Shown here one piece after another: positions 1-5,785 of a stretch of DNA of 12,412 nucleotides (position 1 is its first letter; each line of letters begins with the position of its first letter). The stretch is from Bacteroides sp. (lineage in GTDB: Bacteria; Bacteroidota; Bacteroidia; Bacteroidales; Bacteroidaceae), in contig JASLDF010000115.1 in assembly GCA_030151635.1 (NCBI GenBank), positions 1-12,412 of the forward strand. The letters run 5' to 3'. The translations under genes and the position numbers were made by a program. Below the pieces are notes generated by a model. That model made no database searches and was not told where the DNA came from. It was given only the letters and a program-made list of their open reading frames with translations.

Positions 1-31
1 TAAGGAAGCAACCGTCACAAGAGTGTGATAT

Positions 32-116
32 GGAGAGGTGGCAGAGTGGTCGATTGCGGCGGTCTTGAAAACCGTTGAGCTGTGAGGCTCCGGGGGTTCG
101 AATCCCTCCCTCTCCG
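32..116 (+). tRNA. tRNA-Ser (anticodon UGA)
   Basis: This is a class II tRNA. The 7-bp acceptor stem pairs GGAGAGG (32-38) with CCTCTCC (109-115), followed by discriminator base G116. The anticodon loop CTTGAAA occupies 64-70 with anticodon TGA at 66-68, flanked by a 5-bp stem closed by one G-U pair. A long variable arm follows, and the T-loop reads GGTTCGAATCC. The long variable arm with a UGA anticodon and G discriminator identifies serine, reading UCN codons. CCA is not encoded (the 3' flank is CAAAA), so it must be added after transcription, as is common in Bacteroidota. No promoter is visible in the 31 bases upstream. Confidence 0.97.
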
Positions 117-150
117 CAAAAAAAATACTGATTATTAATCAGTTAAAGCA

Positions 151-196
151 CAAAAAAACCAATTTTACACCAAAAAATGTAAAGTTGGTTTTTTTG
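151..196 (+). terminator. Strong intrinsic terminator after tRNA-Ser
   Basis: A 19-bp inverted repeat pairs 151-169 with 178-196 around an 8-base loop (170-177); only one position is a G-U wobble rather than a Watson-Crick pair. The right arm ends in a run of seven T and is followed by GTTTT, giving a U-rich tail in the plus direction. The left arm begins with seven A, so the hairpin would also have a U-tract if read on the minus strand. It separates the tRNA transcript from the small gene beginning at 228. Confidence 0.85.
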
Positions 197-227
197 TTTT
201 AAATTACTAATCAAATAATGAAAAAAC

Positions 228-620
228 ATGCCAAACACAGGAAATTGCTTTATTGCAACATTAAAGAAAACTCATCTTGGATGGGGAACCCACAGAAAAA
301 CTAATAGTAGACCAAAAATAGAAGAAGAATGTTATTTACCAATTCCATCTAACTATGCTTTACGCTTTCAAATAACTAATTTACATTACGAGGGAAGAAG
401 TAACGTTTATAAATTTAGTACCTCAGATAAGTTTTATGAAAATCAAGAATTGAAAGCTTCAGGTAACAAAAAAAAAGGTGACATTTATGCGAAAAATTTT
501 CACGGAAATGGTGATTTGAAATTATTGGGAGCTTGGTTTAAACATATAAATGCGCAAATTGGAGATGAAATTAAAGTGGAATTTGTCAGTCCAATTGAAA
601 TATTACTTACAAAAATTTAA
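228..620 (+). CDS. Small orphan protein, tentative B3-like DNA-binding domain
   Basis: A 130-residue basic protein with no signal peptide or membrane segment. I do not recognise it firmly. The pattern of an early GWGTHR (residues 18-23), a central GDIYAKNFHGNGDLK (about 84-98), LGAWFKHI and a terminal GD-x-I-x-V-x-F-x-SP-x-EI-x-L resembles, from memory, the beta-barrel (B3-like) DNA-binding domain at the C-terminus of some PLD-type restriction endonucleases of the NgoFVII kind, and stand-alone copies of it. That assignment is inference. The start at 228 is the first ATG after an in-frame stop at 219-221. No Shine-Dalgarno is visible. The gene begins about 30 bases after the tRNA terminator and is convergent with the GH20 gene at 669. 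No nuclease or methyltransferase lies beside it, so it is either a solo DNA-binding protein or a remnant of a larger enzyme. That it is a real protein is likely; its function is uncertain. Confidence 0.6.
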   Translation: MPNTGNCFIATLKKTHLGWGTHRKTNSRPKIEEECYLPIPSNYALRFQITNLHYEGRSNVYKFSTSDKFYENQELKASGNKKKGDIYAKNFHGNGDLKLLGAWFKHINAQIGDEIKVEFVSPIEILLTKI

Positions 621-668
621 GAGCTTTTTAGGATTAGTCCTTGTTCAATAACACTCATATTTAGTTTC

Positions 669-2663
669 TTATTTCACCTTCTCAGGCGAGTAGATTAAGT
701 TATCAACAGCAGACTTTCCGTCTGGTGTAACAAAAACACAAGTAAACATCCATTTCACCAATCTTACGTGGTGCGATTGGAATTGCCCTATAGGTAGTTT
801 AATTAAGACTTTATTCCAGCCTTTATTTAATTGCACAGACGTTGGTTTGCGTACTTCAAAGTTCTCATTGGTCAATGGAACTTCGTTCGATTTAATAGTG
901 TGGGTTGATTCCCAACTAGGAGATAATAGTTCCGTGTCGTTAATCCAAATCTTACTCGATTTAAAGTCCCATTCACCCTGTTCAGGAGCAAGGTCCATTT
1001 CCGATCTTGAGTAGTTTTGGAAGTTGATCCATAAGCCTACTTTTTGTTGAACGGGTGAATAAACGTATGTATGTGCATATGCAGTGTGGTTAGGCTGTGC
1101 ATCTGCAAAGAATGCAGGTACTAAATTACCCCATACATGTCTTAAGTAAATGCCTGCACCTACTGCATCTCTGCTAGCATAAGTTTTATGTTGGTATGTA
1201 TAACTATCAGCTATATTATCTTCTGGTGGAAATTGCATCTTTAGATTTCCTTGGTTTGGAAAAGCATCTGTAATTTTCCAATGTACATTGGTTTGTTTTA
1301 CATAGGCAAATGGCATATCTCCAAATCGGTGTTCCTTGTGCCAAAGTAATCGATTTTCAAACTCTCTAAACGCCTCAAAATCGTTTTGATTTATATTTAA
1401 TTTAGTGCCTTCTACGTCAAAATATTCGCTTCCTCCTCCTAGCCAAGTTCTCTCTGCAAGTGTCAGCATTGAAGGATAAAAGTTGTTTTGTAATAATATT
1501 TCGGACTCATCTACCACAAATCTATCGTGCCATAGTGCTAAAATACTTCCTGCATGATCGTCACTACCTTGTTTCACATTCAAAATTCTACTTCTGTATA
1601 AACTAACCAAATCTGCAAAGGCATCGAAGTGGTTTATGTAATGAAACTTACAATCTATTGCTGGTATTCCAGGTTGGGCTTTACCACGGTAACTCCATAG
1701 TTGTGTCATATCAATTTCTCCTGGCTTATAGTTCCACCCAGGATTCCAAGAGATAACCTTTTTCCCTTTTTGGCGAACGTATTGTACCATCTCGGGTACA
1801 AAGGTTGGATCGGTGAACTGAACTTCGTCAGTGCCAATATGAAGGTAAGGAACATCAAAAGTTTCACAAACTTCATCGAGGAGTAGTTTAAGGATGATTT
1901 TCCCCTCTTTGCTTTGCATGTTGTGTCGAAAAGCCTTTTCGAAAGCCAAACTATGTCCCGGCATATCGATTTCTGGTATCAATAATACCTGATGTTGTTT
2001 ACAAAAATCCACCAAATCCTTAGCTTCCTCCAGCGTATAAAATTGACCGGGCTGGCGAATAAATGTTGAACTGTCGTTTAACATTGGAAAGAGTTTACTC
2101 TCCAACCTCCAACCTAGGTTTTCTGTCAAATGCCAGTGGAAGGTATTGATTTTATATTGAGCCAGTTGAGCAATTTCACGTTTTAATTCGTCAATAGAAA
2201 TGTACGTTCTTCCCACATCTTGCATAAAACCTCGAATTCTAAAGGCTGGGTAATCGACAATGGTGCAGCCTTCGAAAGAAGTTTTCCCCTTTTTGTCTAT
2301 AACCAATTGTTTTAAGGTTTGTAGTGCCCAATAAGCTCCACGTTCTGTCATTGCCTTTACTACAATTTTATTTTTAGTAACGGTTAGTTGGTAAGCTTCA
2401 TCTTCGTTGAGGCTGATGTTCTCTAACTGTTTAACCAGTTCTATGGATACCTTCTTTGCAGACTTCTCAACAATAGTAGCTCCAATAGACTCTAAATAAC
2501 TAGTCCATGCATCTGTATTAATATTGCTTTCAATACTAATTTTACCGACTTGAAACTGTTGATTATTGCTTTTTACTTCTTTAGGTGTAGGCAACAATTG
2601 GGGGATTCCAGCCTGCGAAATAAAGCAGAATAGAAGACTAAAAATGGTGAGTATAATTCTCAT
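669..2663 (-). CDS. Exported GH20 beta-N-acetylhexosaminidase
   Basis: A 664-residue exo-glycosidase predicted to release terminal beta-linked GlcNAc or GalNAc. An N-terminal signal peptide (about 1-19, ending SQA) implies export to the periplasm or beyond; there is no lipobox. A GH20b-type N-domain (about 20-135) precedes the TIM barrel (about 140-440). Family motifs are FHWHLT at 175-180, EIDMPGH at 231-237 and HIGTDE at 275-280, whose D279-E280 pair holds the oxazoline-stabilising aspartate and the acid/base glutamate of substrate-assisted catalysis. Residues about 450-664 form an additional C-terminal region, probably beta-sandwich, with GAGIYLRHVWG and a closing VFVTPDGKSAVDNLIYSP. I recall this region from other Bacteroidota GH20 proteins but cannot name it. 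The gene follows the GH13 gene on the same strand after a 107-base gap that contains its own promoter candidate, and it converges on the small gene at 228. Confidence 0.93.
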   Translation of the reverse strand: MRIILTIFSLLFCFISQAGIPQLLPTPKEVKSNNQQFQVGKISIESNINTDAWTSYLESIGATIVEKSAKKVSIELVKQLENISLNEDEAYQLTVTKNKIVVKAMTERGAYWALQTLKQLVIDKKGKTSFEGCTIVDYPAFRIRGFMQDVGRTYISIDELKREIAQLAQYKINTFHWHLTENLGWRLESKLFPMLNDSSTFIRQPGQFYTLEEAKDLVDFCKQHQVLLIPEIDMPGHSLAFEKAFRHNMQSKEGKIILKLLLDEVCETFDVPYLHIGTDEVQFTDPTFVPEMVQYVRQKGKKVISWNPGWNYKPGEIDMTQLWSYRGKAQPGIPAIDCKFHYINHFDAFADLVSLYRSRILNVKQGSDDHAGSILALWHDRFVVDESEILLQNNFYPSMLTLAERTWLGGGSEYFDVEGTKLNINQNDFEAFREFENRLLWHKEHRFGDMPFAYVKQTNVHWKITDAFPNQGNLKMQFPPEDNIADSYTYQHKTYASRDAVGAGIYLRHVWGNLVPAFFADAQPNHTAYAHTYVYSPVQQKVGLWINFQNYSRSEMDLAPEQGEWDFKSSKIWINDTELLSPSWESTHTIKSNEVPLTNENFEVRKPTSVQLNKGWNKVLIKLPIGQFQSHHVRLVKWMFTCVFVTPDGKSAVDNLIYSPEKVK

Positions 2664-2691
2664 AATAGATTTGATTGGTATTAGTTTATGG

Positions 2692-2722
2692 CAAATCTAC
2701 TATATAATTAAAACTTTTAAAA
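2692..2722 (-). promoter_or_regulatory. Candidate Bacteroidota promoter for the GH20 gene
   Basis: On the minus strand TAGATTTG (2692-2699) matches the Bacteroidota -7 consensus TAnnTTTG exactly. A TTTT (2719-2722) lies 19 bases upstream, where TTTG would be ideal. Transcription would begin roughly 20-25 bases before the ATG at 2663. A second copy of TAGATTTG lies at 2750-2757, just after the GH13 stop codon, but has no good -33 partner. This is a sequence match only. Confidence 0.5.
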
Positions 2723-2770
2723 AGTATTGATGACAAATTGTATTCTTTTCAAATCTACAGGAATTTAGCC

Positions 2771-3904
2771 TTAGGTGCTATGTTTGATAATTTTTCGAAT
2801 ATCAGTGGTGATTTCAGGTTTATACCATTCAAAGGGTTCTCTTGAAGATATATCATTAAATGGAGTATCGGCTGTTGGTAACGGATTACAATTCATGAGA
2901 CATTCTGTACCATAATACATTGAAAACGATTTCCCTTGCATCGCCATAAATTCAAAAGCATCTAATAGGCGGTCTTTATTGCCATCACAGTAGAATAAGA
3001 ATCGCTCAATGTCATGGTTATCTAGCATCAGGAGTAAATCGTAGTTCGATGGATATTTTTGGAAATGAGAATCAACCTCATGTTGTAATTTCTCATTACC
3101 AATACAACGTTCGCCACGTTTTACTGCCTCAATCAGAAGTGTCCTAAACTTAAAATCAATAACACCATCTAGTACTCCGACATAATCCAATTGCATGTTT
3201 TCTTGGTCTAATCCATCGGCTTCCCTAGCTTCACGATCTTTAAACTCCACTGTATGATAAAACTCGGCTGGCATGCCTTGTCCCCACACCTCACCAATAA
3301 ATGTTACATTTGGATACATTTTATTAATCTCTTTTTTTAGTTGACTTAGAAAATTAAAGGGTACACCGATAGCATGATCAATACGAATGTGATCAAATCC
3401 AAGCTTTACCCAATATTTGCACGAATCGATTAAGTAAGAGGATACATCTGGGTTGTGGACATTTAGTTTCGCTAATTCTGCAAAGTTGAAGAACTTTAGG
3501 TATTCATCATTTTTGAAATAAAACCAATTTCGGTATTTACTATTTTCGTTAGCTTGTGCCAGCTTGAAGTAGGAATGTTCAATGGAACAATGATTAGGCA
3601 CAAAATCGAACATCAACTCCATTCCTAAATTATGTGCTTGTTGTATCAGTGCTTTTACGTCTTGGATAGTTCCGAAATGTGGGTCAATCGCAAAAAAATC
3701 TTCAGTGTGGTAGCCGTGGTAATTCGTCGTTTTCAATATGGGAGTCATCAAGATAGTGTTGAATCCCATATCTTTGATGTAACCTAGGCGAGAGATAACA
3801 CCACGGATATGACCACCCATAAAGCGGATTTCATTGGGCATATCTTTTGGAATGTTACCGACAAAGCGGTCTAACTGTAGTTGATAGATTATTTTCTTTT
3901 TCAT
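2771..3904 (-). CDS. GH13 alpha-amylase family glycosidase without domain C
   Basis: A 377-residue (beta/alpha)8-barrel enzyme acting on alpha-glucosidic bonds. All four core GH13 regions are present (numbered from the preferred start): I, DFVPNH 100-105; II, GFDHIRIDH 169-177 with nucleophile D176; III, FIGEVWG 202-208 with acid/base E205; IV, LDNHD 294-298 with transition-state stabiliser D298. Region V is probably LNVHNPDV (147-154). The protein stops about 80 residues after region IV, so the usual C-terminal beta-sandwich (domain C) is absent. The sequence after the stop shows no continuing reading frame. I chose ATG 3904 because MKKKIIYQLQLDRF is a typical GH13 beginning. An in-frame ATG at 3958 would add 18 residues with no signal-peptide character. 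No export signal is seen, so it is probably cytoplasmic, with an alpha-glucan or malto-oligosaccharide as the likely substrate. It is divergent from the sulfatase gene. Confidence 0.88.
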   Translation of the reverse strand: MKKKIIYQLQLDRFVGNIPKDMPNEIRFMGGHIRGVISRLGYIKDMGFNTILMTPILKTTNYHGYHTEDFFAIDPHFGTIQDVKALIQQAHNLGMELMFDFVPNHCSIEHSYFKLAQANENSKYRNWFYFKNDEYLKFFNFAELAKLNVHNPDVSSYLIDSCKYWVKLGFDHIRIDHAIGVPFNFLSQLKKEINKMYPNVTFIGEVWGQGMPAEFYHTVEFKDREAREADGLDQENMQLDYVGVLDGVIDFKFRTLLIEAVKRGERCIGNEKLQHEVDSHFQKYPSNYDLLLMLDNHDIERFLFYCDGNKDRLLDAFEFMAMQGKSFSMYYGTECLMNCNPLPTADTPFNDISSREPFEWYKPEITTDIRKIIKHST

Positions 3905-4048
3905 AGTTGGGGTATTGGTTTGTATAGGTATTAACACGATGCATCTTGTTGTGTTCAAGGATTTGAGGTTTGTTTCTTATCTATATTATAGCTGTTCATC
4001 AGCTTTAAGGTAATTCGTTGCATTGTCAAGTATATTTTAAATATATTG

Positions 4049-4084
4049 TACATACATATAGTTATCACCTTGATACATACATAT
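4049..4084 (+). repeat. 11-bp direct repeat upstream of the sulfatase
   Basis: TACATACATAT occurs at 4049-4059 and again at 4074-4084, 25 bases start to start; the second copy ends one base before the sulfatase ATG. The repeats sit in the very AT-rich divergent region between the GH13 and sulfatase genes. A repeat in this place could be an activator or repressor site, but in AT-rich DNA it could also be chance. No convincing TAnnTTTG box is seen for the sulfatase. Confidence 0.45.
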
Positions 4085-4085
4085 T

Positions 4086-5666
4086 ATGAATGAGAATCTA
4101 AAAATGGTTTCAGCTCTGGCTCTTGGATTATTGCCTTTCAGTGCTAATCAAGTAATGGGACAGGCTAGTGCATCAGAAGAAAAAAAACCGAACATATTAT
4201 TTATATTGAGTGACGATCATACTTCTCAAGCATGGGGAATATATGGCGGTGTTTTAGCTGATTATGTACAGAACTCGAATATAAAACGATTGGCTGCAGA
4301 GGGAGTAACTTTGGATGGTAGCTATTGTACAAATTCTATATCCACACCGAGCCGAGCAGCTATTTTAACGGGCAAGTATAGTCATCGCAATGGTGTTTAT
4401 ACATTAGATGATACGTTGAGTATTAATGCGCCAACACTGGTGACCAATTTACATGAGGCTGGTTACAAAACTGCAGTAATTGGTAAGTGGCATTTGGGTT
4501 CTCAACCTCAAGGTTTCGATTACTATTCCGTATTTCATGATCAGGGAGAGTATGTGGATCCTACTTTTATGACCACGGGTGAAGTGTGGCGTATGGATAA
4601 AAATTATGGAGAACGTGTACGAGGTTTTTCTACAGATATTGTAACGGATAAAGCCATTAAATGGATGCAAGAAAACAGCGAAAGTAGTGCACCTTTCTAC
4701 CTTTCTTGTCATTTTAAGGCAACTCATGAGCCTTATGATTTTCCACACCGAATGCGTCAACTTTATGAAGGGGTAACTTTCCCAGAACCAGATAACCTGT
4801 TTGATTGGGGCCCTGAAACCAATGGGCGCACGTTTGAAGGTCAGTATTTAGAGACCATTGCAAAGAACTGGATGTATGCTTCTGATTATCCTGAAGAGTG
4901 GTGGTGCCGTTATCCTGAGTTGCCTTTTTCTACTGTTGGAATGCAGAAAACAGCTGCACGAAAAGCGACTTATCAGAAGTTAATTCGTGATTATCTACGA
5001 TGTGGTGCAGCTATAGACGATAACATAGGTAAACTATTGGATGCCTTGGACGAGATGGGGATTGCTGATAATACGATTGTTGTTTATGTGTCTGATCAAG
5101 GGTACTTCTTGGGTGAACATGGTTTTTACGATAAACGAATTTTCTATGAAGAATCTGCTAGAATGCCGTTTGTTATTCGCTATCCCAACGAGATTCCTGC
5201 AAATAAACGTTTGGATGATTTGATATTAAATGTTGACTTTGCTCCGACTTTAGCAGATTATGCGGGTGTGAAGTTGGAGGAGGATGTACATGGTAAAAGT
5301 TTTAGAAAGAATTTAGTAGGTCAGACGCCTAAGGAGTGGCGAAAAAGTATTTATTATCGTTATTGGACCCATCATGATATTCGTCCTGCACATATGGGAA
5401 TAAGAAATGAACGCTATAAATTGATTTTCTTTTATGGTGATTACTTAAATATGACTGGATCATCGAAGGAGTCTACTGTTCCTTCTTGGGAATTTTATGA
5501 TTTAAAAGTAGATGCTTCGGAGAATTGCAATGTATACAGCAATCCTAAATATGGCAAAATAATCAGAGCAATGAAGAAAGAAATGCTTTTGCAAAGAGAA
5601 GAATTGGGCGATACCGATGCTAACAGTGAGCGTATGAAAGAGATTATGAATCAGTGGTATTATTAA
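4086..5666 (+). CDS. Exported S1-family sulfatase (serine type)
   Basis: A 526-residue formylglycine-dependent sulfatase that hydrolyses sulfate esters. A signal peptide (about 1-28) is followed by the alkaline-phosphatase-fold core. Visible active-site elements are the calcium ligands D43-D44 in LSDDH; the sulfatase signature STPSR at 86-90, whose S86 would become formylglycine; K97 in LTGKYSH; K134 and H136 in GKWHLG; H214 in THEP; and SDQG at 336-339 with H345 and K350 after it. The nucleophile is serine rather than cysteine, so maturation should depend on a radical-SAM anaerobic sulfatase-maturating enzyme (anSME), not encoded here. The C-terminal subdomain runs from about 400 to 526. Because it is followed on the same strand, 119 bases on, by a GH20 lipoprotein, a sulfated GlcNAc or GalNAc residue is the most reasonable substrate. 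That is inferred from neighbours, and I cannot assign the S1 subfamily. Confidence 0.93.
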   Translation: MNENLKMVSALALGLLPFSANQVMGQASASEEKKPNILFILSDDHTSQAWGIYGGVLADYVQNSNIKRLAAEGVTLDGSYCTNSISTPSRAAILTGKYSHRNGVYTLDDTLSINAPTLVTNLHEAGYKTAVIGKWHLGSQPQGFDYYSVFHDQGEYVDPTFMTTGEVWRMDKNYGERVRGFSTDIVTDKAIKWMQENSESSAPFYLSCHFKATHEPYDFPHRMRQLYEGVTFPEPDNLFDWGPETNGRTFEGQYLETIAKNWMYASDYPEEWWCRYPELPFSTVGMQKTAARKATYQKLIRDYLRCGAAIDDNIGKLLDALDEMGIADNTIVVYVSDQGYFLGEHGFYDKRIFYEESARMPFVIRYPNEIPANKRLDDLILNVDFAPTLADYAGVKLEEDVHGKSFRKNLVGQTPKEWRKSIYYRYWTHHDIRPAHMGIRNERYKLIFFYGDYLNMTGSSKESTVPSWEFYDLKVDASENCNVYSNPKYGKIIRAMKKEMLLQREELGDTDANSERMKEIMNQWYY

Positions 5667-5740
5667 TTTGATGGGTTAAGAGCGGGGTTTTTAATTAAAT
5701 TATTTTAGTAATAAAGTTCTTTAAGCTCACAATCTTATCT

Positions 5741-5748
5741 TATTTTTG
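5741..5748 (+). promoter_or_regulatory. Candidate -7 promoter box for the GH20 lipoprotein
   Basis: TATTTTTG matches TAnnTTTG and lies 37 bases before the ATG at 5786. The -33 element is poor: only TTTA at 5720-5723, with a 17-base spacer. No terminator is visible between the sulfatase and this gene, so co-transcription with the sulfatase is equally possible. Confidence 0.35.
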
Positions 5749-5785
5749 TGTAGAATCATTGTACTAAACTAATAAACATCTTTTT

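Noticed and set aside
15..28. Small hairpin TCACA-AGAG-TGTGA before the tRNA
   Set aside because: Only 5 bp and at the window edge; it could be a processing element of an upstream transcript, but nothing supports a specific call.
218..304. Alternative ATG at 218 upstream of the small gene
   Set aside because: It is in another frame and reaches a stop after 28 codons; the frame starting at 228 is longer and contains the conserved-looking segments.
32..620. tRNA-Ser as an integration site for a mobile island
   Set aside because: No integrase is present and I saw no second copy of the tRNA 3' end downstream that would mark an att repeat.
621..668. Possible terminator between the convergent small gene and GH20
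   Set aside because: The only inverted repeat (AGGA-TTAG-TCCT) has a 4-bp stem, too weak to call.
4449..4760. 103-codon open frame on the minus strand
   Set aside because: Antisense shadow of the sulfatase gene, which has an intact frame and full motifs.
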